DNA from: Cannabis sativa
Taxonomy: Eukaryota > Streptophyta > Magnoliopsida > Rosales > Cannabaceae
Direction of reading: 5' to 3'
Length of the DNA stretch: 64,000 nt
NCBI RefSeq assembly: GCF_029168945.1
Contig: NC_083603.1
Location: 49,052,406 to 49,116,405 of the forward strand
Below are positions 11,382 through 22,786 of the stretch, piece after piece. Under the pieces are notes generated by a model that saw only the letters and a list, made by a program, of their open reading frames with translations, had not been told where the DNA came from and made no database searches. Position 1 is the first letter of the stretch, and the number at the start of each line of letters is the position of its first letter. The translations under genes were made by a program, and so were the position numbers.

Positions 11382-13327
11382 TGTTGGGTTTTATGCCCTA
11401 AATAAAACTCATTACAATTTGATTAGTTATCAATTTAGAAGTGAAGTATGTTTACATGTATGTTACATGTTTATGGTTTAATACATATACTTGATATATG
11501 CACAAAATTAGTTAAATCTAGAACATATAGTTATTCACAATTACAGTATCGTCAATACAGTGGAATGTGATTGTGATTATATGATTCAAAAGATTTGGTC
11601 CCTGTTCATTAGTGTTTTAGATTTACACTGATGTGATAATCAGCGATGAAGTATACTTACACTTGGAGTAAGTGTTATGTTCTTTCCAGAACATTGGCAA
11701 AGTATACTGGTTTCGAATGCATGGAGTATGCATTGGACTGGACCGATATTGAACTTGGTTAAAGATATTGTAAACTTACGGTTGTATCTTTCCAAGTCAA
11801 TGTCAGAAGTTGATCTTAGATTAAGAGAATCTAAATCCTGATATGCTTAGGCTCAATCTCAGGAGTGCTATTCTTGTTCTTTGATTTATTAGTTAAAGCC
11901 TGCTTTGAATCAGGATAATACATATATTTTGGGAACATGATAGCATAACTGAATGGGAGTGCTAAACATAAATATGGAAATCTATAGCTTCTACTGGTGT
12001 ATAGAAGTAAAGTGATGATTCCTTTTGAGCTTAGTTAAATAGAAGTAAATGGATGAGCTCTTGTTTCAGTGACTATATATTAGATCACTAAAACATCATT
12101 TACAGGTAACTAAGTGTTCAAATGGGCAAAATACATTGAGGGGTGTAAACGGTAAATTGGTCCCGTCTCGATGTAAATCATCTATATAGAGGATCTCTAA
12201 ATCACATTAAGATTATAACAATGGTTAAATGAGATAGCATATTGATATCGTGAAACATATGATATGCTCTATATAAGTCTGAGAGTGCAATTCCAAGTTC
12301 TAAGAGTGGATTCAACGAGGAATTAATAAGTTAGGGATTTACTTGGTAAATCGGTTCAACTTATTGGAAGCTCAGAATACAGATCCATGGTCCCCATTCT
12401 AGTTGAGACTATACTGTTTGTAAGACTCTATAATTGATTTATGATTAATCAATTATAATTCTAAAAGTTAGACTATGTCTAATTTGTGAATTCTCACAGT
12501 TTAGGGATGAAATTGTAAATAATAGGGTTTCTAGGTTTAATTATTAATTATGAGACTTTGCATGTCTGAATTAATAATTAATTTTAAATGGAAATATTAT
12601 TTAATAATCTATTTTAGTTATTAAATAATTAGTTTTGGCATTTAAATGATTAGAATTGGAAAAATGGCATTTTTGGAGAAATAGAAATAAAATTGAGGAA
12701 ACTGCAAAATCCATGTGAGGCCCATTCACACCATGGCCGGCCACATCATTGTTTTTTTCCCAATTATTATTTTCAATTTAATTTGTCATTTAATTGCTAA
12801 TCAAAGCCTAGCCTAAATAGGAAAGTGGTGAATCACACTAAATAAGGCAGTTATTCAATTACACAGTAAAAGAGGAAACTGTTTATTTGGAAAGTTGTGA
12901 TCTTCCCTTTTCCTATTTATAGCAGCCCCTCTCCTCTCTTTGTATGCATGTGTTTGCTTGAGAAAACTTTGCTTTGCAAAGTGTGTCACACGAAATCAAG
13001 AGAGAAAAACAAGAGAGAATTTCGAAATCCCTAGTGAGAGAGAAGTGCCCACTCACATCATTCAGTATCTCATCATAGTTTGAAAGACTGTGAAGGATCA
13101 CATCCAACTGAAGAACTTTCGGGCTCAGATCTTGATTATACTCTGCTACAGACAGGAATCAAGGGTTAGAGATCTGAGTGGAAGGAGACATTAATTCCGC
13201 TGCAATCACTGTAAGTTATTCTTAACTTTTATGTGTTTAGTTCATCGTTTTAGAAGTTCAATATTAGGTTGTTAAATCAACATACTTGCAAATAGATCTA
13301 AGATCCTGGATAAATATAATACCAACA
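11382..13327 (+). repeat. 3' LTR of element 1
   Basis: 1,946 bp, TGTTGGG...CCAACA, preceded by polypurine AAGTGGGAGTT and followed by target duplication GTTAT (13328-13332). Confidence 0.93.
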
Positions 13328-13940
13328 GTTATGACATAGGGCTCGAGATCATTGATCATTCTTCAAGCTGGTCAGCCAACATACCTGAACCGAAACTTGA
13401 GGTAAGAAAAGTATATATTGTACTATATGGTACGTTGTATTGTAATACAATTAGTATTGTTGTGAATTGATTAATATTGATATATGATTATTATTGTTAT
13501 ATAATAAAAAGATTGATTGATTAAGCAATGATAATGTGATGATACCATGAATGGGATATGTAGGCTCACCTGATTAGGTGATGCGTTATGCCGAGTGTCG
13601 TACCTTATTAGGTACGGGCAACAGTGATATATAAGTACTGAGCGTAGGTACAAGATTGCTTGATTAGGTGATGCAACTTTCCTGGCGACGTATCGAGCGT
13701 AGATACGGGTGTCAGTGATATGAAAATGCCTGGTTATGGCATAGATCGAAACTATTGTTGGGTTTCTTCCTGGCGACGTATCGGGCATAGGTAGGCGTCA
13801 GTGACATATGATGAGTACCGAGCGTAGGTACAAGCTCACATGATTAGGTGATGCGATTTTTCTGGCAACGTATCGAGCATAGGTACGGGTGTCAGTGATA
13901 TGAAAATGCCTGATTATGGCATAGATCAAACAGTCTGTTG
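13328..13940 (+). repeat. LTR-like sequence (right part) with ~180-bp tandem repeats
   Basis: This resumes the sequence interrupted at 3352. Between about 13570 and 13930 a unit recurs with a 180-bp period: TGATTAGGTGATGC...ACGTATCGAGC...GGGTGTCAGTGATATGAAAATGCCT...TATGGCATAGATC starts at 13661 and again at 13841, with a more diverged start at about 13567. Repeats of this style are seen in plant gypsy LTRs; the family is not established. The minus-strand ORF across it is an artefact of the repeats. Confidence 0.45.
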
Positions 13941-14818
13941 TACACGATACTTTTATTTTATTCTCGTGTGAAATAGCCTGTTTAAACTCTATTTTTTCAA
14001 AAAATTTAAAATTTTACATGATGTTTTAAATAATAACAACGTAAATAATTATGAAAAGAATTTTAAAACAAATAAAGATATATTACTAAAACTTTTTTAA
14101 AAGAGTGCATTATAAATTTTTTTCTACATTAATGAATTTGCTTTTCACAACTTGACAACATTCAACATAATTTCGTAAAAGTAGTAAGATATATTGGCTA
14201 TAATAATGAAAATGTTTCCTTAATTTTGATTGTGTTGAAAGTAACTACATTATTCTAATGACTAATCTTCCAAACATTTATGTACTCCAAAGCTTTTCGT
14301 AAACCCATCAGCGGACCCATACAGGCGGCCAGGGGAGCAGTGGCTCCTGAAAAATAATAAAAATATATAAAAATTAGAAAATATATAGGATTTTTTTCAT
14401 AAATATATAAAAAAAATGAATTATTAAAACATATATTTATAATTAAATATGATATTTATTAATAAAACACTAATTTTTCTGTAATAGTTAAGCTAACTTA
14501 CACAGGTCAAGATTTAAATTATTGAATAAATATTCATTTTGGTGTGATTAAATTTTTAAAAAGAAAATAAAAAACAAAGAAGTCAAGGTTAAAATAGCTT
14601 TTTTATTTTTTAATATTTAAAGTTTATTTTTAAAAAGGATAGTTCTAGAATTTGAATCCTACTAATAAAATTTATATTTAGTACTATAACCATTAAAATC
14701 AATTTTTTTGTTGTTGCTTTTTTACTTTAAAATTATATTTTATACTACTATAAAATAGTGTTAGTTTGTATCATTATATCATGTAAGAAAAAAAAAAAAC
14801 ATATGACTTCTCCCTTAC

Positions 14819-14850
<32 letters not shown>

Positions 14851-15178
14851 CCCTGGACTTAATCCTAAAACTAATTAAACCTAATTAAAATGAAAAGACT
14901 TAAAAGTCACAATCATATATAAATTCCGAAAAATTTTATTTGTATCTTAAAATTTTAAAATGTAGTTTATTTTATATAAAATATGTATTTTTAATTATAT
15001 TAATTTTTTTCTTTTAATTTATATTCTTAAAAATATACTTATTAAAAAATAAATTAAATTTTAAATACTATAACAAAAAAAATTAAAATTAAAAATTATG
15101 TGAAATTTTATTAGAACAAATAAAAAAAAATACATAATTTTTTTTAAAAAAAAAATAAGTATTGAAATTAATATAATT
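13941..15178. other. AT-rich gene-free spacer with poly(A) tract
   Basis: No gene is seen. A GC-richer fragment at about 14310-14353 (GGCGGCCAGGGGAGCAGTGG) looks like the end of a DNA transposon but no partner end was found. A 29-nt A run lies at 14819-14847. Confidence 0.6.
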
Positions 15179-15192
15179 AAATATAAAATAAA

Positions 15193-15727
15193 TGTTGACG
15201 AAGATGCTGCTGTGTGTTGGGTGCCTCCATATGATAATAGTGTTAAGATAAATGTTGACGCGGCTATGTTTAACGAAAACCGACAATTTGGAGTTGGTCT
15301 AGTTGCTAGAGATACACAAGGACTACTAATCGAAGGCTGCACTAAACTGTTCCAAGGCCAAGCTTCTGCTGCTACAGCCGAAGCCATGGGAATCCGTGAG
15401 GCCCTGAGCTGGATCAAGAAGAAACGTTGGACAAATGTGTGCATCGAGACAGACTGTTTACAAGTGATTCAAGCCTTACGAAGCACAATTGAGATGAGAT
15501 CCATGTTTGGTCAAGTGGTGAATGTTTGTAAGGACATGCTTAAGTTTTTAAATGATGTTAGTATTTACTTTGTAAGACGATCAGCTAATATGGTTGCTCA
15601 TAGCTTTGCTCGAGCCTCTATATTCTACCCTGATTGCACTTTCAGTTTGGAGTCTGTTCCAACTGATTTGTTACCTACTTTGGTAGCAGAGATGGTTATT
15701 TAATAAAATTATTTCCATTCAAAAAAA
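15193..15727 (+). mobile_element. 5'-truncated LINE insertion with 14-bp target duplication
   Basis: The 14-mer AAATATAAAATAAA occurs at 15179-15192 and again at 15728-15741, exactly bracketing a fragment that ends in AATAAA-like sequence and a short poly(A) run. This is the signature of target-primed reverse transcription. The insert is only 535 bp and carries just the C-terminal RNase H part of ORF2. Confidence 0.85.
15212..15703 (+). CDS. LINE ORF2 C-terminal RNase H-like domain (163 codons)
   Basis: This is the RNase H-like tail found at the end of plant L1-type ORF2 proteins and in annotated 'non-LTR retroelement reverse transcriptase' genes. Visible landmarks are NVDAAMF (first Asp), AEAMGIREAL (Glu), IETDCLQVIQAL (second Asp) and NMVAHSFARAS near the end; the stop is at 15701-15703. 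The frame is open across the whole insert, which suggests recent insertion. The first ATG is internal, since the true start was lost by 5' truncation. No promoter of its own is seen, so it is probably not an expressed gene. Confidence 0.75.
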   Translation: MCWVPPYDNSVKINVDAAMFNENRQFGVGLVARDTQGLLIEGCTKLFQGQASAATAEAMGIREALSWIKKKRWTNVCIETDCLQVIQALRSTIEMRSMFGQVVNVCKDMLKFLNDVSIYFVRRSANMVAHSFARASIFYPDCTFSLESVPTDLLPTLVAEMVI

Positions 15728-16098
15728 AAATATAAAATAAAAATGAAAAATATTAAAATAATTTTAAACTTAATATTTTTAAATATTAAAATGTAGTTAT
15801 TATTTAATTAGAATTACTCTAAAATAGAGGATATAAGTTGTCGATTGTTGACTCTTTTCTCGTTATGGCCCACGATCACCAATGTATACTATAATCTTAG
15901 GTTGAATTATTGGTGACCTCGTCAATAATGATCAGTAAAAAGCAAAAACTTGATGTGATGTTCAATATATATATATGATCAATATGTAATATGTTTCACT
16001 AATTAATAAATAAATATTCTACTACATATAGTTACCACAAAAAATGAAAAATCTATCACATATAGTAATTATATATTTTATTACGAAATAAAAACAAA

Positions 16099-16289
16099 CA
16101 CGTGGACGAGGACGAGTCTAACATATTGATCAAATAATTATAAATTTCCTACGTATGTGTGATGATATAATCAATGAAATAGTTAATTAATTTGTCTTAT
16201 AAATAGAGCAGATTCCGTGCCCTCAAACATATATCGATCTCTCTCTCCTATAATTCTGCAATTGCAAATTAATTATTATTTAATACCCT
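16099..16289 (+). promoter_or_regulatory. Promoter and non-coding first exon of carbonic anhydrase copy 2
   Basis: A G-box CACGTG lies at 16099-16104 and a TATA box TTATAAATAG at 16198-16207. Transcription would start near 16230, giving a short CT-rich leader. A donor CCCT|GTAAGC at 16289/16290 pairs with acceptor TTTGCAG ending at 16592, so the 5' UTR contains an intron of about 303 bp. All are pattern-based. Confidence 0.6.
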
Positions 16290-16625
16290 GTAAGCGACTT
16301 TTACTTTGTGTTCTTTATATACACTTTTTCTAAGTATTTATATATATATAAAAGCTACTTTGGTTGGAGAAGGGGGCATTTTTATTTTTATTTTAATTTT
16401 TTTCTTAAAAAAATAAGTATATTATACACGTACTCTTACATATATTAATTATTAATGCATGGTTAATTAATATTTTTTTTTATTATTTAGATTTTGTTAA
16501 GTAATTAATTGTTGCATGCGTATACAAACTATTGACTGTATCATACATATATTATATATATATAATAATGTCGTAATTACTTAAATTTGCAGAAGGAAAT
16601 TATATAAATTAGGGAGCAAAATTTA

Positions 16626-18409
16626 ATGGCTGAAGAACAGTATTCGGAGTTAGCTAATTATGAATTCGGCATCAAGAAGAATCTAGTGATCATCAGGTAC
16701 TTAGCTAATATTTAGTGGACATTTTATTTATACAAATATATATATACAACTAAATATATAATAAGTACTATATATTATAAATTAATTGAATAGGAATGAG
16801 AAGGCCGAAAGTGAAACATCTGATGATGAGAAGGTGATCTGTGAAGTTCAAAAAGAGCATGATGATACCAATGATTGTTGCTCTGATCCTGTTCAAAGAA
16901 TTGTCCATGGATTTAATCACTTTCTCTCTAATAAATTCAAGTAAGCATATAAATATATATATATATATATATCAATTACAAAAAAACACAAACCAATAAA
17001 TTAATTACCTTATTTGATGAAATGATTTTGCAGTAAGTATCCATGCTTGTTTAATGAACTTGCCAAAACCCAAAATCCAAAGGTATATATGTGTATGTAA
17101 AAAATTAATAATTTGTATACGCATACATTTTATTTTATTGTTTATATATGGAAAAGTCAAAACTAATTTACCGAAATTATGCAAATTATCATTACATATT
17201 TTTGTTGATGTATATTTAATTAATATTCTTAATTAAATTATAACAGTTTCTGGTGTTCTCATGCTCGGATTCCCGAGTGAGCCCTTCTCATTTCTTAAAT
17301 TTTCAACCTGGAGAAGCTTTCATGGCTCGTAATATTGGCAACTTGATTCCAATTTATAATACGGTATAATTAACTATTATTCAAATCAAATTTTGAAAAA
17401 AATGTGTATATATAAATATTTAATCTTTTCTTATACTATAAATTAATTATTACATTTTTTTATATTATTTAATTAATTTCATACAGTTAAAATACTCTGG
17501 AGTTGGTGCAATCATTGAATATGCAGTAACACATCTTGAGGTAAATCTTAAATTTTTTTTTATTATTTTTTTGGTAGAATTAATCATACATCAAAGTTAT
17601 GCATCATCTATTGATATGACCATCTTAATTATTTTTAATATCATGTTTTGTGAGTATAGTTATGGTTAAATTATTTATAAATAAAAAATTTTAAATTGCA
17701 TAGGTTGAGAATATACTGGTCATTGGGCATAGTAGTTGTGGTGGAATTGAAGCACTTATGTCTGATCCTGTTGGCTCGTAAGTTTTTTCTTAAAAAAAAA
17801 GTAGAAACATTATTAGAACTATATATATAATGTATTTTTTTTTTATTAATTTTGACTCATAGTCTAACATTTTGATATATAATTTGCAGTGACTTCATTG
17901 ATGATTGGGTCAACATTGCTCAAATCGTCAAGAATAAAGTCAAAGCTGAATACAGTAACTTGTCACCTGAGGAACAACGCAAAATATGTACTGAGGTTAA
18001 AATTAATTATTTTATTTTATTTATTTATTTATTTATTTATTTTATAATGGTTGAGGTAAATAATAGCAAATTAATCTCTTATCATAACATAAAATTAAGA
18101 CCCATTTTTATTATATATGCATACAAAATATGTAAAAAAATAATAAACATATATGTTCTTGCTAATGTTTCAATACATGCATCATTAATGTGAATACGTG
18201 TTTAATATTTTAATTATATAAATAAATACATATACAATTCTAATACTATTATTAAATAATTAAATATGCAGGAAGCGGTGAATTTATCTCTAAAGAATCT
18301 TAATTCTTATCCATTTGTTCTTAAAAGAGTTGAAGAGAAAAAAATAACACTTAGAGGTGGATACTACGACTTTGTGGATGGATCTCTTAAGTTATGGGAA
18401 CTTGAGTAG
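16626..18409 (+). CDS. Beta-carbonic anhydrase, copy 2 (complete)
   Basis: CO2/bicarbonate interconversion. Eight coding exons: 16626-16696, 16794-16940, 17034-17082, 17247-17363, 17487-17540, 17704-17777, 17890-17995, 18272-18409 (756 nt, 251 aa plus TAG). Zinc ligands: Cys in CSDSR (exon 4), His and Cys in GHSSCGG (exon 6); the Asp-Arg dyad is present. [15 protein letters not shown] and [17 protein letters not shown] are also visible. It is close in size to cytosolic plant forms (roughly 260 aa) and has no obvious transit peptide, so a cytosolic enzyme is inferred. The N-terminus is unusual: it is acidic ([12 protein letters not shown]) and does not resemble the helical segment of common plant isoforms. 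ARNIGNLIP replaces the common ARNIANLVP. The start was chosen because it is the only ATG after the 5'-UTR intron that stays in frame. It is the tandem paralogue of 216-1686. Confidence 0.93.
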
Positions 18410-18535
18410 TAAAATATTATAATTTCAAAAGCTATATATTTATTATTGATTTTCGTACAATAATTAATGTTTTTCAAAATTAGTAATACACGTGTGTTTA
18501 TGAAATTTTGTGTGATGTATTGCTTAATTATTTTA

Positions 18536-19101
18536 GGGCTCGTTTGGTACGCTGTATTGTAATGTATTGTATTGTGTTGGATTGTGTTGTATTGTATTGT
18601 ATTGTATTAGTATTAATATTATTTAATACAATACAATATTTGGTACTGAGTGGTATTAATTGATTGTGTAAAGTTATAATATATTTTTAATACACTCGAT
18701 CCCAACACCAACTACGAGTCCGGGTCCCAGGTACCGAGTTCGGGTACGGGTCTAGGGTCCGGGTCAAGGTCCAGGGTTCGGGCCAGGGGCCGGGGTCCGG
18801 GTCGGGGTCCCGCGTCTGAGTCCGGGTCCGGGGTCCGAGTTCGAGTTCGGATCCGAGGTCCAGGCCGAGGTTCGGGCTGGGGTCCTAGGTCCAGGTTGGA
18901 GATTGGTGTTCACCCCAAATTCTTTGTAAATATTATAATACAAGCTAATATGGACTATTTATTATGTATTAAATAATACAACATACATTGTATTAAAAAA
19001 AATTTGGTCGTGATAATTAATATAATACATTGCTTAATCCAAACATAATGTTATTTATTATTTAATACAATACGACTCTTATACGGCGTACTAAACGAGC
19101 T
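18536..19101. mobile_element. Foldback/MITE element with terminal inverted repeats
   Basis: The left end GGGCTCGTTTGGTACGCTGT and the right end, read on the other strand (AGCTCGTTTAGTACGCCGT), match over about 18 of 21 bases. Inside each end are GTATTGTATTG-type runs and their complements (AATACAATAC). No exact target duplication is seen, so the superfamily is undecided (hAT or Harbinger). Its centre holds the GC-rich repeat listed next. Confidence 0.6.
18698..18910. repeat. GC-rich GGGTCC-type minisatellite
   Basis: About 200 bp built from variations of GGTCCGGGTC / GGTTCGGG, in sharp contrast to the roughly 70% AT surroundings. No ORF. It sits in the loop region of the foldback element. 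A shorter relative of the same flavour lies at about 20705-20800. Confidence 0.8.
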
Positions 19102-19234
19102 GTATATATAATTTTCCTTATTGTTATTATTGAAACCAATAAAGAACTATGAAAAGTAGTTATTTGATTTTCTATAGTTTGTTTCTGCCTTCTATATATT
19201 GTAACTTTTAGTCCAATAAGAGTAATAATAAAAC

Positions 19235-20130
19235 AAATCTCAGGGTACTATTCAATAATTATATTTTTATTGTAACCATCATGGTTACATTTTTGTTCGA
19301 CCTGTAATAGCAAGTTACCAATAGATAAACATTCTATTTTTAGAATTAATTAATTATAATTAATTATTTTCTTAAAATAATTAATTAAATATTTTACAAC
19401 ACCTCTTTTAGCAATTAATATTTATAAATAATTTTTTTATTTATATTTAAATCCTTACTCTAATTATTTTAACAATCAAGCTGTTTAATTATAATATTTA
19501 CAATAAAATTTATTTTTTTTACAAAAATTAAACTTCTTCTTACGCAAATTAAAATTATCTTCTTATAATAAATTTTTAAACAATTAATTATTTTTAAATG
19601 ATATTTAATTATTTTGTCACAATTAGATGAACTAAATATGAGGTCTCAAGCTAGTCAATTGATAACAAGTGTAGCCATTTTTTTTTTCTAAAAAATTCTT
19701 CAACTTATTTCACATTTTGCTTTTTAAATATTTAAATAAAAAATTAAATAATTAAGTGTAATAATTTAAAATTAAGATTACACGTATAATAAAATTTAAA
19801 TTATGAAATTATATGTGTGTAATTTTAAATTATAAAAAGTTTTGCTATAAAATTTTAAATAATTTAAGTGCAAAAAAATAAATTGCTAAAAGATCCTTCT
19901 TTAGTAATAAATTACAAAAAATTAATTAATAATTATAATTAATTGAATTTTAAAATATAATTAATCTTAATTAAATTTTTATAAGAAAATAAATTATTAG
20001 GTTATTTTTAGGTTACAAGTTATTTATTATTTATTTTTATTTAATTTCGAAATTAATCACAACAATTTAATAGTAATCCAATAGCTTAAATAAATGTAAC
20101 CATCATGGTTATGTAACCATTGAAACCTCT
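19235..20130. mobile_element. Large imperfect foldback element
   Basis: GTAACCATCATGGTTA occurs near both ends (about 19274-19289 and 20097-20112), inside imperfect inverted repeats starting TTCAATRRTTA. Subterminal TTTTAGCAATTA / TAAATTGCTAAAAG are also complementary. The interior is extremely AT-rich and non-coding. No clear target duplication was found. Confidence 0.45.
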
Positions 20131-21379
20131 TCCATATATAATTATGTATAGATATTAGGGGAATTTTTTTTTTTTTTTTTATAGTTTTTTTGGGGGGGGC
20201 TAAGTTTAAAAATATATGGAATTTTTAAGATAAAACTATTTTATTGGAAAAATTGAAAAAAAAAGTTCAAAAATATGGGGAAACAATTTAGGATAACCCA
20301 AGGGTAATTGGTTGCCTCATTAAGTAAAATAATTTTTTTTTTTTTTTTGGAAAAATAATCATATTTTTGCATACATTGTAAAAAAGACATAAAATATGTA
20401 AATTCTACTTTATGTTATTGTGCATTTGTTTAAAGGCTAATTAGTAATTTTCCCCCCTGAACTTTTACATGTAGTAAATTGTGCCCCCTAAACTGTTTTG
20501 GCTGTTAAAAATTCCCCCCGAACTATTGAGATTGTTTTCTAATTTTTCAATCACAAAATGAAAGTAAAATTTTTGTTTTTAAAAATTTTTTTTTTGAAAA
20601 ACAAAAGTACGTTTTGTAACCACTTTATTTTTCAATTTTAAAAACAGAAAGCAAAAGTGTGTTCTGTAAAGTTTATTTTTATTTTTATTTTTTGATTTTA
20701 TTTAAGTCGGGTCTAAGTTCGGGGTTGAATTCGGGTTTGGGTCAGAGGCCGAGTTCAGCGCCAAGACTGTAGGGGACATTTGGTTCCGGGTCGATCTAGT
20801 CAGAGTCCAAAATATTGATCAAGAAAAAAAACTGTTTGAAAAATTATTAAAAGTGATTTTCTTTTTTAAAAAAAAAAAATTTGATTCTGAATTAAAAAAT
20901 TAAAAAGTGAAAACTGTTTTATAGAAAATGTTTTTGAAAGAAAAAAATTCACTTTTCTAATTTTAAAAACAGAAAACTGATTAAAAAAATGTTACCAAAC
21001 GTCACCTTAAAAAGTGAAAAGTAATAATTGTTTCTATTTTATTTCTTACGGTTTCATTTTATTTAATGTTTCATTTCATTAAAAAAAAAAATCAACGTGA
21101 AAAGAAAGTAAGAAATTGAACTCTTAAATAGGCCATGTGAAATAGGCGAGGTTGCAAAAGTACATTTAAAAAGTTATTTTTTATTAAAAACTACTTTTTA
21201 GTAGAGAATTATTATACCTTAATTTCGACTAACAACCAAAAGTTGACATGTGTACCAAAGAAAAAATATGAATCAGTTTAAGAATTACACTATTAATTAC
21301 ATATTAAATAATTCACCTCGGGAATTACGATTGATAGAAATATTCAAACTTGCTACCACATAGGTAGAAGCGAGATAAG
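20131..21379. repeat. Cluster of MITE-like fragments, no gene
   Basis: It contains G/C/T homopolymer patches (20160-20210), a fragment AATTTTCCCCCCTGAACTTT (about 20440-20465) typical of short plant repeats, and a 20560-21010 segment whose two ends are complementary around ACGTTTKGTAAC / GTTACCAAACGT, enclosing a GGGTCTAAGTTCGGG-type patch. None is resolved to family level. Confidence 0.4.
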
Positions 21380-22770
21380 AATAATAACTAGAGTTGTTCA
21401 TTTGATCCAATCTGTATTTTTTGGGTCAAATAACATTCAATTTGCACTAAGTGCGAATTTCATATTTTGGATCCAATCCAATTCGTATAGCAGTTTAAAT
21501 TCAATCCAATCCAATCCAATCCGCAATAGTGCAAATTGTAGGGCTGGCAAAACGGGTCAGCATGAACACGACTCGAACCCGCATTAGCGGGTTTGGGTTT
21601 ACCTTAAATGGGTTCGGGTCGTGTTCGGGTTGACTCGTCTAATTCGTTTAATAAACGGGTCGTGTTCAGGTTGACACGACTATCTCGATATTGACCCATT
21701 AATGATCTATTTAAAGTTATTTTAGTACTTTAACATGTCATAAATGAGTTATAAACATGTTGAATACTTCATAAACGTGTTATTGGTTGACATATTTAAA
21801 CAAAATATGCTTATAAAGGGGTTACACGGGTCGTGTCGTGTCAACCCGTTAATAAACGGGTCGTGTTTAGATTTTATTTTTGGACACGATTATTAAACGG
21901 GTCTTGTTCGGGTCAAGCATGTACCTATTATACATGGGTCTCGACACGACACAAACACGACCTGCGAACATGAATTGCCACCCATAGCAGATTGGATCAG
22001 TTATTTTGGATTAATTATTATATTTTTTTTATCGAGAAAAAAATAACTTCATTATTCACAAGCAAAATACAGCCGATCTATACAAGACACGGGCTGGAAA
22101 AACCGCCCCCAAAATGATACTAGTCGCTTGGTTATTATTTTTAATGATAAATTATTTAATATTTCATTAAAATGGGATAAAGATAAAAATAAAAAACCAT
22201 TTTTCCGTAATCTCCAACAATCATCTCTTTCCATCTCCATTTACATACAAATCAAACCAATATACATATATGTCGGTATATATGTACTCATCTCAAATAA
22301 AAATAAAATAATCGTTACAATATATATTTAGATTCATTATTAAAATAAATAAATTAGTGTATATATGTATCTAAATTTATGTGTATGTATCTACGTGAAT
22401 AAGAATAATTTTTCTCGTGTCTTCTATTATAAAATATTATAACAAATAAAATGCACCAACTCAATATATTACTAATTTAGATTTTAGTAAGTTAAGAAAT
22501 TAGAAGTTTATATTTTTTTTTTAATATTACTAGAAAATTAATATATATTATATATTATAATTTTTTTATAATATATATAATTAAGTGTGGATTGGATTGA
22601 ATCAGTTACTTTTTGAGATCAAACAACATTCGATCCGCACAAGTGTAGATTTTAGATTTTTCAGTCCAATTCAATCCGTACAAGTGCGGATATCTGCATT
22701 TTACAAATTGGATGGAATTGGATCATGCGAAATAGATTGAATCAAATACTTTGTGTACAACCCTAATAAT
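21380..22770. mobile_element. Nested MITEs: 'GGGTTGT...GATCCAATC' element interrupted by a 'GGGCTGGCAA' element
   Basis: Outer ends: GAGTTGTTCATTTGATCC at 21390-21407, and on the opposite strand GGGTTGTACACAAAG...TTTGATTCAATC ending near 22766. Inner element, about 21541-21986: ends GGGCTGGCAA / TTGCCACCC, filled with repeats of ACGGGTCGTGTC and its complement GACACGACCCGT. After the inner element the outer sequence resumes with AGATTGGATCAG. No coding capacity is seen; the small ORFs at 22052-22331 are not supported. Confidence 0.5.
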
Positions 22771-22786
22771 AACTATTAACGAGTAA

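Larger units (their letters stand above)
3353..13327 (+). mobile_element. LTR retrotransposon, copia type, non-autonomous (element 1)
   Basis: Complete insertion of 9,975 bp with LTRs of 1,945 and 1,946 bp, flanked by the 5-bp duplication GTTAT (3348-3352 and 13328-13332). Order: 5' LTR, tRNA-Met-type primer site, 3.4-kb non-coding leader, gag remnant, decayed pol, polypurine tract AAGTGGGAGTT at 11371-11381, 3' LTR. The 3' LTR begins TGTTGGG and ends CCAACA; the 5' LTR begins TCTTGGG, one base off canonical. By eye the LTRs differ by only about 15 substitutions plus a short rearranged stretch near their ends, so insertion was recent. Pol relics follow copia order (integrase, RT, RNase H). 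Element 2 at 36499-46804 is the same family. Confidence 0.9.

Noticed and set aside
14310..14860. hAT-type element starting near CAGGCGGCCAGGGG
   Set aside because: No matching opposite terminus or 8-bp target duplication could be found.
15061..15444. 127-codon minus-strand ORF
   Set aside because: It overlaps the LINE RNase H frame antisense and extends into low-complexity AT sequence.
18698..18910. CpG island / promoter of an unseen gene
   Set aside because: No ORF or TATA next to it, and it is bracketed by transposon inverted repeats.
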